NCBI RefSeq assembly: GCF_000615975.1
Contig: NZ_BAMP01000044.1
Span: 1-34,522, forward strand
Source: Nitratireductor aquibiodomus NL21 = JCM 21793
Lineage (GTDB): Bacteria > Pseudomonadota > Alphaproteobacteria > Rhizobiales > Rhizobiaceae
Direction: 5' to 3'
DNA length: 34,522 nt
Shown piece by piece: positions 17,519-25,309 of this stretch; the first letter of the stretch is position 1; each line of letters begins with the position of its first letter. The notes beneath the pieces were generated by a model, which did no database searches, had not been told where the DNA came from, and saw only the letters and a program-made list of their open reading frames with translations. Both the position numbers and the translations under genes were made by a program.

Positions 17519-18386
17519 TCACAGTCTAGCGCTGAGCGCCGACAGCGGCCGGACCGCGCGGCACTCCATGAAACCGTTGCGTATGACATCGCGCGGCAGG
17601 TTGCGTCCGATGAATATCATGCGGCTGGCTCGTGTCTCATTCGGCGCCCAACGGCACTGGTGTCCCCCCTCGAGCGGCACTGCACTCTCCAGCGAGAAGC
17701 TGCTCACATCGTGGTCATGCTCCGGCTGGTGCCCAGCGTCGAGAAACTCCACGTCGATCCCAAGAATTCGATCCAGATCAAACGCTCCGCGGTCGAGCAC
17801 ATCCTCAAGTGCAACATCGCAGCGTGTCGAGGGCCGGATAGAAGCCGTGCCGTCAACACGCCGGATGCACTCCTCGACGCGAGCAAGCTGATCCGTAGTG
17901 AACAGATCGATCTTGTTCACGATGACGACATCGGCGAAGGCGATTTGCTCCTGCGCCTCCGGCGCACGTTCGATCTGCTGCAGGACGTGTTGGGTATCAA
18001 CCACTGCCGCGATCGCATCGAGCTCCGTGTTCTGGCGAATTTTGCCATCGGCGAAGAAAGTTTGGGCGACGGGTGCGGGATCGGCAAGGCCGGTCGTCTC
18101 CACGAGGATGGCGTCAAATCTATCCCCGCGACGCATCAGCTTCGAGGACGCGGATCAAATCTCCGCGAACCGAAAAACAGACACAGCCATTATTGAGCTG
18201 GAACACCTCCTCATCCGCGTCGACGACAAGGGCGCCGTCGATGCCGATCGCGCCGAATTCATTGACGATGACTGCGTAGCGTCTGCCGCAGTCCTCGGTG
18301 AGGTTTCGGTTGAGGAAAGTGGTTTTTCCTGCACCGGGATACCCGGTGAGAGCGGTGACGAGTGTGGGGAGCGTTTCGGCTGACAT
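17519..18386 (-). pseudogene. COG0523 (CobW/ZigA-type) GTPase, degenerate copy
   Basis: Remnant of a CobW-family P-loop GTPase, a class that includes Zur-controlled zinc metallochaperones. The N-terminal part starts at the ATG at 18386 with Walker A GYPGAGKTTFLNR, the switch region IVNEFGAIGIDGALV and the metal-site segment NNGCVCFSVRGDL (CVCF rather than the usual CxCC). The frame breaks near 18138-18143. Two missing bases or one extra base explain it, unlike the single losses elsewhere in the window. The next frame carries ETTGLADPAPVAQTFF and the VNKID guanine motif. The C-terminal domain then jumps from ESAVPLEGGH to ASRMIFIGRNL, lacking roughly 40-50 residues usual for the family. Frameshift plus internal deletion suggest genuine decay. 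An intact paralogue lies directly upstream. Confidence 0.8.
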
Positions 18387-18401
18387 GTTCGGCTCCTTCT
18401 A

Positions 18402-19673
18402 TCAGGAAGCGTTTCTGGTCATCCGCGATGCCGACGAGCGAAGGGCCTGGCTCAGCCCCTCTCCCATTTCGGCGAGCAGCCGCCCGATGCGTGAAGGGCG
18501 GTTGTCGAGTGCGGCGTCGAACAGCTGATGGACCGGTTTCGGATCGACACCGTCTGTGATGAAGACAAGGCGGGTGCGATGGTCGTCGCTTGGCCAAGCC
18601 TGGAGCAGCAGGGTCGGATAAACAACGTGCTGCACCACGTGAATGACCCGAGGGCGGCCGGGATCCTCCATCAGATTGACCAGCCCCTTGACGCGAAGAA
18701 GGCGGGGCCCCGCCGCAGCGCTAATCAAAGTCATGAACTTGTCCAATGCTACCTGCTCGATCGGGTCGTCACGTGTGAGCGTGAAGGCGCGAATTCGTCC
18801 ACCATGCCTGTCAGCACCATCCCTGTCGTCGTGCCCCGAGGAGGGTGCATTGGCGTTCTCGGCGCGCAACGCCTCGTCCAGCGCCAGCCAGCCGGTCACG
18901 TCATCGCCCAGCGAAGCGGGAACATAGGCGCGGGGATCGAAAAGGCGGCCTTGAGCGAAGCCAGTCGCCATGCGGTCCTCGATCGGCGCAGAAGGATTGT
19001 GCTTTGCCAGCATTGCGGTCAAGCTCTCGACATCGGGCGATGGCCCGGGATCGGGCAGGAGATCGGTCTTGGTCAGCACGATCCGGTCGGCGAAAGCGAC
19101 CTGTTTGGTCGCCTCGAAATGGTTCTCGATTGAAGTCGCACCTGTCATGACGTCAACCAGCGTCACGACGCCAGCCAATTCGAAGGTGCGCGCAACGACA
19201 TGGTCGCGCAAGCCGACGGCAGGAGACCCCCCGGGGATCAGATCGTTGATGATCGGTGCGGGATCGGCCAGGCCAGTGGTTTCCACGATAACGCGCTCGA
19301 ACGACACTTCACCGGCCGCTGCCAGCGTGTGCAGGTCGTGCAACCCTGCCCGGACATTGCTGCCGAAGGTGCAGCACATGCATCCGGTCGTTGTGCGCGC
19401 CACCTGGGTTTGCCCGATGCTCACCAGGTCATGGTCGAGCGCGACATCGCCGAACTCGTTGACGATGACGGCGGTGCGCGCAAACGCCGGATCACGCAGG
19501 ACACTGTTGAGAAGCGTTGATTTCCCCGCCCCGAGGAACCCGGTCAGGATGAAGACGGGTATCCTGAAGCGGTGCACCGTTTCACGGGAATGCTGCTCCG
19601 CCCTGTCTACCGGCTTTTCCGCATTGTTGCGGACCTCAGGCATCTCCCCCTGACTGCAACTTGCTCTAGTCAT
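18402..19673 (-). CDS. COG0523 (CobW-family) GTPase, putative zinc metallochaperone
   Basis: Cytoplasmic G3E-family GTPase of 423 aa (413 if the ATG at 19643 is used; that ATG follows AGGGGGAG closely). Walker A is TGFLGAGKSTLLNS, followed by IVNEFGDVALDHDLV and the CxCC metal site in TTGCMCCTFGS. Then come ETTGLADPAPIINDL and the guanine motif TKTD. The C-terminal CobW_C domain is complete (LLRVKGLVNLMEDPGRPRVI and RLVFITDGVDP). Some family members deliver zinc to client enzymes during starvation. The start at 19673 overlaps the zur stop. Its place directly after zur, with Zur-box-like sites upstream, supports a zinc role; cobalt or nickel delivery are less likely alternatives. Confidence 0.85.
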   Translation of the reverse strand: MTRASCSQGEMPEVRNNAEKPVDRAEQHSRETVHRFRIPVFILTGFLGAGKSTLLNSVLRDPAFARTAVIVNEFGDVALDHDLVSIGQTQVARTTTGCMCCTFGSNVRAGLHDLHTLAAAGEVSFERVIVETTGLADPAPIINDLIPGGSPAVGLRDHVVARTFELAGVVTLVDVMTGATSIENHFEATKQVAFADRIVLTKTDLLPDPGPSPDVESLTAMLAKHNPSAPIEDRMATGFAQGRLFDPRAYVPASLGDDVTGWLALDEALRAENANAPSSGHDDRDGADRHGGRIRAFTLTRDDPIEQVALDKFMTLISAAAGPRLLRVKGLVNLMEDPGRPRVIHVVQHVVYPTLLLQAWPSDDHRTRLVFITDGVDPKPVHQLFDAALDNRPSRIGRLLAEMGEGLSQALRSSASRMTRNAS

Positions 19674-20094
19674 TGGCGCAGTCTTTGCACACACCTGAGA
19701 GCTCGACCATCGTCGTCCTGGTGCTGAACTGTTGCTCGCAGGCGAGCCTGTTCAACAGGCGGTCGAGTTCGGGCTCGTGAAGCTCTGTGGCGTGACCGCA
19801 TTGGGTGCAGATCGTGAAGACGGCGTGTCCGTCGGTGTCGCCATGCTCATGGGAGCACAACGCATAGGCATTCACGCTCTCGATCCTGTGAACGGCGCCT
19901 GCTGCAATGAGGCGTTCGAGTGCCCGGTAGACCTGAAGCGGTGCGCGAAGTCCATCGTCGCGGAGCAGGCGCAGGACCTCGTAGGCTCCTAGCGGCTTGT
20001 CTGCGCGTTTCAGGACGTCGAGAACAAGTTTCTGATTGCGGCCATGCTGCACCTTGTTCGGCCGACTATCGGAGTGGGCATCAACCGTTCTCAT
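19666..20094 (-). CDS. zur: Zur, Fur-family zinc-responsive repressor
   Basis: Fur-family metalloregulator of about 142 aa. The winged helix contains LVLDVLKRADKPLGAYEVLR and VYRALERLIAAGAVHRIES. The dimerisation domain has the regulatory His/Asp/Cys residues in CSHEHGDTDGHAVF and the structural zinc cysteines CTQC, with a second pair CKDC at the C-terminus. Zur rather than Fur is chosen because it is divergent from a zinc ABC importer and is followed by COG0523 GTPases. The ATG at 20094 is preferred; an in-frame TTG at 20106 would add four residues. Two operator-like palindromes lie immediately upstream, so autoregulation is likely. Its C-terminal codons overlap the GTPase start. Confidence 0.88.
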   Translation of the reverse strand: MRTVDAHSDSRPNKVQHGRNQKLVLDVLKRADKPLGAYEVLRLLRDDGLRAPLQVYRALERLIAAGAVHRIESVNAYALCSHEHGDTDGHAVFTICTQCGHATELHEPELDRLLNRLACEQQFSTRTTMVELSGVCKDCAND

Positions 20095-20107
20095 TCGCGA
20101 TTTCAAC

Positions 20108-20151
20108 CGTCATAGTATAACATATTTCTTGACGAATGTCATAACATAACA
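20108..20151. promoter_or_regulatory. Two Zur-box-like palindromes in the zur-aztA divergent promoter
   Basis: CGTCATAGTATAACA (20108-20122) and TGTCATAACATAACA (20137-20151) match the TGTTATAATATAACA-type Zur consensus at 12 and 13 of 15 positions by eye. Their centres are 29 bases apart. They lie between divergent zur and aztA, so one repressor could control both directions. Confidence 0.6.
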
Positions 20152-20201
20152 TAATCGGTCGTCAAGAGAGCGGGACGGGTTGTTCTGCCGGGACTGAATG
20201 A

Positions 20202-20999
20202 ATGACCATATGCCTGACCTTCCACGACCTGACACTTGGCTATAATAGTCATCCAGCCGTCCACCACCTCGATGGATCGGTGCGCAAGGGCTCGTTGACA
20301 GCCGTCGTCGGCGCCAACGGATCTGGCAAGTCGACACTCATGAAGGGTGTCGCGGGGGTCCTGAAGCCGATGGCGGGGACCTGCTCCGTTGCGGTGGGGG
20401 TCAGCATTGCTTATTTGCCACAGCAATCGGAACTGGACCGATCTTTCCCTGCGCGCGTCATTGACCTCGTTTCACTTGGTCTATGGCCACGGCGCGGCAT
20501 GTTTGCCCGCCATCGTGCCGAAGATCGCGAGCGCCTGGGTGAAGCACTCTCGGCCGTGGGGCTGGAGGGTTTTGACAATCGACCCATCGATACCCTGTCC
20601 GGTGGACAATTGCAGAGAGCCTTGTTCGCGCGCGTCCTGGTGCAGGATGCTGAGCTCATCCTGCTTGACGAACCATTCAACGCCATCGACGCGCGGACGG
20701 TCACCGATCTGATCAGACTCGTCAAACGCTGGCACGGCGAGGAACGCACCGTGATGGTCGTTGTCCACGACCTTGATCTGGTAAGGCAGCATTTTCCCGA
20801 AGCCCTGCTGCTCGCTCGCCGCCCCGTAGCCTGGGGAGAGGCGCAAGAAGCCCTGTCTGCGCGGAATCTTCTGCGCGCACGCCAGTTTCATGAAGCATGG
20901 GACGAGGATGCGCCGTGGTGCGTGTCGGGCCACCACCACGATCATCGATATGATGAGCACAGCCACGATCCCCGTGATGGGAAACGGGGGGCGGCATGA
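20202..20999 (+). CDS. aztA: Zinc ABC transporter ATP-binding protein AztA (ZnuC-like)
   Basis: Cytoplasmic ATPase of 265 aa for a cluster A-I metal importer. Walker A is GANGSGKST (residues 37-45), followed by IAYLPQQSELDRSFPARVID, a stretch typical of Zn/Mn ATPases. The signature is TLSGGQLQRALFA, Walker B is LILLDEPFNAID and the H-loop is VVVHDLDLV. The C-terminus ends in a His-rich tail (GHHHDHRYDEHSHD), a feature seen in zinc-transport ATPases. The ATG at 20202 is used. The stop overlaps the aztB start (ATGA at 20996-20999). Azt naming follows from the downstream AztC and AztD genes; znuC would also be acceptable. Confidence 0.88.
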   Translation: MTICLTFHDLTLGYNSHPAVHHLDGSVRKGSLTAVVGANGSGKSTLMKGVAGVLKPMAGTCSVAVGVSIAYLPQQSELDRSFPARVIDLVSLGLWPRRGMFARHRAEDRERLGEALSAVGLEGFDNRPIDTLSGGQLQRALFARVLVQDAELILLDEPFNAIDARTVTDLIRLVKRWHGEERTVMVVVHDLDLVRQHFPEALLLARRPVAWGEAQEALSARNLLRARQFHEAWDEDAPWCVSGHHHDHRYDEHSHDPRDGKRGAA

Positions 21000-21874
21000 G
21001 CGGCACGCCCATCGACTGGTTGATCGCGCCCTTCACCGAGTTCGTGTTCATGCAGCGCGCGCTCGCGGGCGCTGTCATGCTTTCGCTCAGCGCCTGCCCG
21101 GTGGGTGTGTTCCTGATGCTGAGGCGCATGAGCCTGACGGGCGATGCGATGGCGCACGCCATTCTGCCAGGCGCGGCTGCCGGGTTCCTGCTCTATGGCC
21201 TGCAGATCGTGCCGATGACCATCGGCGGGCTGATCGCGGGCATGGTTGTAGCTCTGTCGGCCGGAGCGGTCGCGCGCCTGACGGTCCAGAAGGAAGATGC
21301 GTCGATGGCAGCCTTCTATCTGATCTCCCTGTCGCTCGGCGTTCTGATGGTTTCGCTGCGCGGCTCAAGTGTTGATCTGATGCACGTGCTGTTCGGGACG
21401 GTGCTCGCTCTCAACAATGATGCGCTGCTTCTGATCGCGCTGTCATCGGGCCTGACACTGGTCGCGCTGTTCGCATTCTGGCGTGTCCTCGTTGCGGAAT
21501 GCCTCGATGCACTGTTCTTGCGATCTGTCTCAAAGCTCGGTTCGCCAGTGCATTTCGTATTTCTCGGGCTCGTTGTCGTGAATCTCGTGGCCGGTTTCCA
21601 GGCCCTAGGCACGCTGCTTTCCGTGGGCTTGATGATCCTTCCCTCGGCGGCAGCGCGGTTCTGGGTCAACCGTGTCGAGTCCATGTGTCTCGTGTCGATC
21701 AGCATCGGACTTGTGGCCTCCGTTTCCGGCCTCCTCCTGTCCTACCACGCATCATTGCCCTCCGGACCGGCGATCATTCTGTCAGCCGGAGCCGTCTATG
21801 TCGCATCGGTGCTGCTGGCTCCACGCGGCGTGCTGCTGTCTCGCCTTCCCCGCACCGCCCATCGAACCGCCTGA
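20996..21874 (+). CDS. aztB: Zinc ABC transporter permease AztB (ZnuB-like, ABC-3 family)
   Basis: Polytopic inner-membrane permease of 292 aa from the ABC-3 family that serves Zn, Mn and Fe importers. It is hydrophobic throughout, with about eight membrane segments. Family landmarks are VFLMLRRMSLTGDAMAHAIL near the N-terminus, followed by PGAAAGFLLYG, and the later GTLLSVGLMILPSAAARFWV segment. It is translationally coupled to aztA through ATGA and lies 16 bases before the TTG start of aztC. With AztA it forms the transporter core. Confidence 0.9.
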   Translation: MSGTPIDWLIAPFTEFVFMQRALAGAVMLSLSACPVGVFLMLRRMSLTGDAMAHAILPGAAAGFLLYGLQIVPMTIGGLIAGMVVALSAGAVARLTVQKEDASMAAFYLISLSLGVLMVSLRGSSVDLMHVLFGTVLALNNDALLLIALSSGLTLVALFAFWRVLVAECLDALFLRSVSKLGSPVHFVFLGLVVVNLVAGFQALGTLLSVGLMILPSAAARFWVNRVESMCLVSISIGLVASVSGLLLSYHASLPSGPAIILSAGAVYVASVLLAPRGVLLSRLPRTAHRTA

Positions 21875-21879
21875 CAATC

Positions 21880-21893
21880 AGGAGCGTACCTTG
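21880..21893 (+). promoter_or_regulatory. Ribosome-binding site that sets the aztC TTG start
   Basis: AGGAG at 21880-21884 stands 6 bases before TTG at 21891. The TTG begins a typical signal peptide, whereas in-frame ATG codons upstream lie inside aztB and give a non-secretory extension. Confidence 0.65.
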
Positions 21894-22826
21894 AAATTTC
21901 TCAGAACCCTTATCTGCGCCATCGGCCTTACCTCGGCTTCGCTCGTTCCCGCCGCCTCTGCCGAGGACGGGAAACTAGGCGTCGTCGCGACCTTCTCGAT
22001 CATTGGCGATTTCGCCAGGGTCGTTGGGGGTGACAGGATCGAACTGCGGACCCTGGTCAGCGCGGACAGCGATGCCCATGTCTATGAGCCCCGCCCGGCC
22101 GACGCCATCGCGCTGGCACGGGCGGATGTTGTCCTGACCAATGGACTCCTGTTCGAGGGCTTCATGGAACGATTGGTCGAGGCGAGCGGCACGACCGCCG
22201 AGGCGGCCGTGCTGACCAAGGGCGCCAACATCGTGAATGATCCGGAGGGCGGGCACTATCACTATGTCGATGGCAAAGCCATCTTCCATGCCACCCCGAA
22301 TGATCCGCACGCCTGGCAGTCGGTTGCGAACGCCCAGATCTATGTGCGCAACATCGCGGAAGCATTCTGCAAGGCCGATACGGCAGGCTGCGACACTTAT
22401 CGTGCGAACGTCGAGGCCTATCAGAAGCAACTGATCGAACTCGACGCGGACATTAAGAAGGCGATCGCAGATATTCCCGAGGATCGCCGCGTCGCCGTCG
22501 TCGCGCACAATGCGTTCCGCTATTTCGAGCGCGATTATGGCATCCAGTTCCTATCGCCCCAAGGCATCTCGACCGAGTCCGAAGCTTCGGCTGCAGATGT
22601 CGCCGCACTCATTCGCGAGATCAGAGAGAAGCGCGCCGCTGCTGTTTTCGCCGAGAACATCTCTGATGCACGCCTGGTTGAGCAGATTGCGTCTGAAGCC
22701 GGATTGACGCTCGGTGGAACGCTCTATTCCGACGCCCTTTCGCCAGAAGCTGGCCCGGCAGCCAATTATCTCGACATGATGCGCCACAATGTCTGGACGC
22801 TTGTGACCGCCATCAACGGCGAGTGA
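21891..22826 (+). CDS. aztC: Zinc ABC transporter periplasmic binding protein AztC (ZnuA-like, cluster A-I)
   Basis: Periplasmic zinc receptor of 311 aa. The TTG start yields a signal peptide ending near PAASAED. The candidate zinc ligands of the cluster A-I fold are present in order: the His of DAHVYEPRPAD, the His of NDPHAWQSV, the His of VAHNAFRYFERDYGI and the Asp of LYSDALSPEAG. A short flexible loop GGHYHYVDGK carries extra histidines, as expected for AztC. The CKADTAGC pair probably forms a disulfide. The long His/Asp-rich loop of classical ZnuA is missing, which favours AztC over ZnuA. The next gene is the AztD-like chaperone expected to load it. Confidence 0.87.
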   Translation: MKFLRTLICAIGLTSASLVPAASAEDGKLGVVATFSIIGDFARVVGGDRIELRTLVSADSDAHVYEPRPADAIALARADVVLTNGLLFEGFMERLVEASGTTAEAAVLTKGANIVNDPEGGHYHYVDGKAIFHATPNDPHAWQSVANAQIYVRNIAEAFCKADTAGCDTYRANVEAYQKQLIELDADIKKAIADIPEDRRVAVVAHNAFRYFERDYGIQFLSPQGISTESEASAADVAALIREIREKRAAAVFAENISDARLVEQIASEAGLTLGGTLYSDALSPEAGPAANYLDMMRHNVWTLVTAINGE

Positions 22827-22863
22827 ATGCCCACAAGGATGGGAGCAAATCCGCCCCTTATTT

Positions 22864-22880
22864 GTAACGTAATACCGTAC
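22864..22880 (+). promoter_or_regulatory. Possible Zur box before aztD
   Basis: GTAACGTA-A-TACCGTAC is a 17-base palindrome with 12 of 16 paired positions. It lies in the 68-base gap between aztC and aztD, just before the AAAGGAGAG ribosome-binding site. Its form resembles alphaproteobacterial Zur boxes. It could give aztD-zinT its own zinc control or block read-through. Confidence 0.45.
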
Positions 22881-22894
22881 CAAAGGAGAGATGA

Positions 22895-24727
22895 ATGAGA
22901 CGGTTTATCCTGGGTGTATCCACCCTTGCCCTCACCGTGGGGCTCACCGGCCCCGTGGCTTTCGCGGAGGAAGACGTCACGCTCTATCGCGTTTTCGTTG
23001 GCGACCATGAGGCCGGCAAGATCACCGCGTTTGACCTCGGTGAACCGGACAAGCGCTGGTCGTTCGAAACCACTGGCCAGGTCAAGCTCTATAGTGTTGA
23101 CGAAGGCGCGGCGATTGTAGCGGTGCAGTCCAACAACGACGTCGTGAACTTCATCGACAGCGGCATCTCGCTGCACGCGCATGGCGACCATTCCGACATC
23201 GACATTGAGGATCCCAAGGCGGTCGAAGCAAGCCTGACCGGCCCGCGCCCGTTCCACGTCATCGACCATGACGGCAAGGTGGTGATCAATTTCGATCGCG
23301 GCGGGTATAACGAGATTGTCGACGCTCACGAACTTTCTGATGGTGAACTTGAATCCACTCGTTTGCCTCAAGCCCGCGCGCATCACGGCTTTGCGGCCCC
23401 CATCGGCAAGCATTGGGTCACAACGGTCGCTTCGGACGCGCCGGTCGAAGGCGATGCTTCTCCCAAGCGTGTTGGCATGCAGACGGTCAAGGAAGACGGA
23501 ACGCCGGTCGGCGAAGTTGCCACCTGCACCGGAATCCATGGTGAAGCGTTCTCCGGTGCATTCCTTGCGGCGGGATGCGATGAAGGCGTCCTGACCGTCA
23601 CGGCCGGGAGCGATGCACCCACCTTCAAGATGCTGAACTACGCCAGCGACCTGCCGGCCGGTGGGAAGACGGGAACGCTGCTCGGTGCAAAGAGCATGCA
23701 GGTCTTCCTTGGAAACTACGGGGCCAAAGGCCTGGTCGTGGTTGACCCTGCCGACGAACCGCACTTCCGCTACATCGAGCTCCCGTTCCGGCGCATCGAT
23801 TTCGCGCTCGATCCCGCCAATGCACGCTTCGGCTATGTGCTGACAGAAGACGGCTCACTGCATCAGGTCGACGTTCTGGATGGCAAGGTCGCCAAAAGCG
23901 AAAAGGTGACCGAGCCTTACTCGATGGATGGCCACTGGAATGACCCTCGCCCGCGCATCGCCATGGCTGGCGACGAGATCGTCATGAGCGATCCGAAGGC
24001 CGGTCTGGTTCGGCGAATTGCCAAGGATACGCTTCAGGAAGCCGGAACCATCAAAGTCGAGGGCATGCCTTACAACATCGCTGTCGCAGGCGGCAGCGGC
24101 AAGGTTCATGAGGGAGAGGAAGGCCACGACCACAGCCATGATGGCGGTCACGCTCATGACAAGGGGCACGACCACGCACACGATCACGGCGACGAGAAGG
24201 TCTACAAGGGCTATTTCGAGGACAGCCAGATCAAGGACCGCCCCCTCTCGGACTATGCAGGCGACTGGCAGTCAGTCTATCCGCACCTGAAGGATGGGAC
24301 GCTTGATCCGGTCTGGGAGCACAAGGCTGAAAGCGGAGACAAGACCGCAGACGAGTGGAAGGCCTATTACGACACGGGCTATAAGACCGACGTCGAGCGG
24401 ATCACAATCGAGGGCGACGTTGTCACCTTCTACCGCGACGGCCAGCCAGTTGAGGGCCACTACGCCTATGACGGCTACGAGATCCTGACCTATGAGAAGG
24501 GCAATCGCGGCGTCCGCTTCATCTTCAAGAAGACGGAAGGCGGCGACGACGCGCCTGCGTTCATCCAGTTCAGCGATCACAGGATCGCGCCCGAGGTGAC
24601 CGACCACTATCACCTCTACTGGGGCGACGATCGTGCTGCCATTCTGGAAGAACTGACGAACTGGCCGACCTACTATCCGTCCTCTCTCAAGGCCGATGAG
24701 ATCGTTCACGAGATGATCGCGCACTGA
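22895..24727 (+). CDS. aztD: AztD-like zinc metallochaperone fused to a ZinT domain
   Basis: Secreted 610-aa protein in three parts. After a signal peptide (residues 1-24, ending near GPVAFAEED) comes a beta-propeller-like domain to about residue 400, beginning VTLYRVFVGDHEAGKITAFD and including HAHGDHSDIDIEDP. This matches the AztD periplasmic zinc chaperone. Residues about 403-432 form a His/Asp-rich linker (HDHSHDGGHAHDKGHDHAHD). Residues about 434-610 are a complete ZinT (YodA) domain: KGYFEDSQIKDRPLSDYAGD, WQSVYPHLKDGTLDPVWEHK, the zinc-site region QFSDHRIAPEVTDHYHLYWG, and the terminal NWPTYYPSSLKADEIVHEM. The ATG at 22895 follows AAAGGAGAG. It is the last gene of the aztABCD operon. 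Probable role: capture periplasmic zinc and pass it to AztC. Confidence 0.85.
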   Translation: MRRFILGVSTLALTVGLTGPVAFAEEDVTLYRVFVGDHEAGKITAFDLGEPDKRWSFETTGQVKLYSVDEGAAIVAVQSNNDVVNFIDSGISLHAHGDHSDIDIEDPKAVEASLTGPRPFHVIDHDGKVVINFDRGGYNEIVDAHELSDGELESTRLPQARAHHGFAAPIGKHWVTTVASDAPVEGDASPKRVGMQTVKEDGTPVGEVATCTGIHGEAFSGAFLAAGCDEGVLTVTAGSDAPTFKMLNYASDLPAGGKTGTLLGAKSMQVFLGNYGAKGLVVVDPADEPHFRYIELPFRRIDFALDPANARFGYVLTEDGSLHQVDVLDGKVAKSEKVTEPYSMDGHWNDPRPRIAMAGDEIVMSDPKAGLVRRIAKDTLQEAGTIKVEGMPYNIAVAGGSGKVHEGEEGHDHSHDGGHAHDKGHDHAHDHGDEKVYKGYFEDSQIKDRPLSDYAGDWQSVYPHLKDGTLDPVWEHKAESGDKTADEWKAYYDTGYKTDVERITIEGDVVTFYRDGQPVEGHYAYDGYEILTYEKGNRGVRFIFKKTEGGDDAPAFIQFSDHRIAPEVTDHYHLYWGDDRAAILEELTNWPTYYPSSLKADEIVHEMIAH

Positions 24728-24753
24728 TTAGGTACGCTTCTTTCAATGAACCC

Positions 24754-24776
24754 GCGCCCGGCTTCCAGCCGGGCGC
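24754..24776 (+). terminator. Hairpin after aztD, probable terminator
   Basis: A 10-bp perfect stem, GCGCCCGGCT (24754-24763) with AGCCGGGCGC (24767-24776), has a 3-base loop. Only a weak T-tract follows (AACCTTTCG). It lies 26 bases after the aztD stop. The 24777-24970 stretch beyond it shows no gene I can support. Confidence 0.6.
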
Positions 24777-24970
24777 AACCTTTCGATCATCCCAAAGTCA
24801 GGGGACTTGCATGCTCGACACAGCCAAACCCTCGAACCGCCTTCCGGTGTGACCAGGTTCCTCGGCGCGCGGGACAACGCTTTTCAACCAACAAACATCG
24901 TGCGCCCGACAATCGACTGACGGCATTGGCGCCTTGATCGTGGAGGCTGAGCAAAACGGCTCAATCGCGA

Positions 24971-24999
24971 TTGACAAGTGGAACACAATTCGAGACTTT
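24971..24999 (+). promoter_or_regulatory. Sigma-70-like promoter of the riboswitch transcript
   Basis: A perfect TTGACA -35 hexamer (24971-24976) is followed after 17 bases by GACTTT (24994-24999), an imperfect -10. The predicted start, near 25006, coincides with the 5' end of the cobalamin aptamer. Confidence 0.55.
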
Positions 25000-25008
25000 C
25001 GCCGCGTC

Positions 25009-25192
25009 AAGGTTCTCCCTGCCGGCATTGCCGGGAGGGAGCTAAGAGGGAATCCGGTGACCTTTCGGGGAATGCCGGAGCTGACCCGCAACTGTGAGCG
25101 GAGAGCCGCTTTGCCATCGATGTCACTGGCGTTTTAGCCGGGAAGACAGGCAAAGCAGCGATGACCCGCGAGCCAGGAGACCTGCCTGACCG
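25009..25192 (+). promoter_or_regulatory. Cobalamin (B12) riboswitch aptamer
   Basis: Conserved aptamer elements appear in the right order and spacing. A 5' stem CTCCC/GGGAG encloses a GCCGG hairpin. AAGAGGGAATCCGGTGA lies at 25044-25060, then CCGGAGCTGACCCGCAACTG ending at 25093, TCACTGG at 25123-25129, GGGAAGACAGG near 25140-25150, and the diagnostic AGCCAGGAGACCTGCC at 25171-25186. This is a class I-like cobalamin riboswitch. It precedes the CbiX-like/ferredoxin gene and the Dpp/Nik-type transporter, so these genes should be turned down when B12 is plentiful. Confidence 0.92.
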
Positions 25193-25279
25193 CATAGAGT
25201 TCCGTGGCCGGGGATTGCCGCAGGAGCGCGCACGCTGTGTCCGGTTCGCATGAACTGAACACGCGCGACGTCTCCGGAT

Positions 25280-25307
25280 CCCCGTCTGCATCGCAACGGG
25301 GGTTTTT
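25280..25307 (+). terminator. Terminator hairpin of the riboswitch expression platform
   Basis: CCCCGT (25280-25285) pairs with ACGGGG (25296-25301), followed by G and five T (25303-25307). It sits about 90 bases after the aptamer and directly before the first ORF, as expected for a transcription-terminating B12 switch. The 3' arm also offers a GGGGG stretch 7 bases before the TTG at 25310, so sequestration of a ribosome-binding site is possible too. Confidence 0.65.
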
Positions 25308-25309
25308 GA

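Noticed and set aside
22766..23764. Minus-strand 332-codon frame inside aztD
   Set aside because: Antisense shadow; the + strand codes for the propeller domain with signal peptide and ribosome-binding site.
24777..24970. Short ORFs between the aztD terminator and the riboswitch promoter
   Set aside because: No ribosome-binding site and no protein-like composition in any frame.
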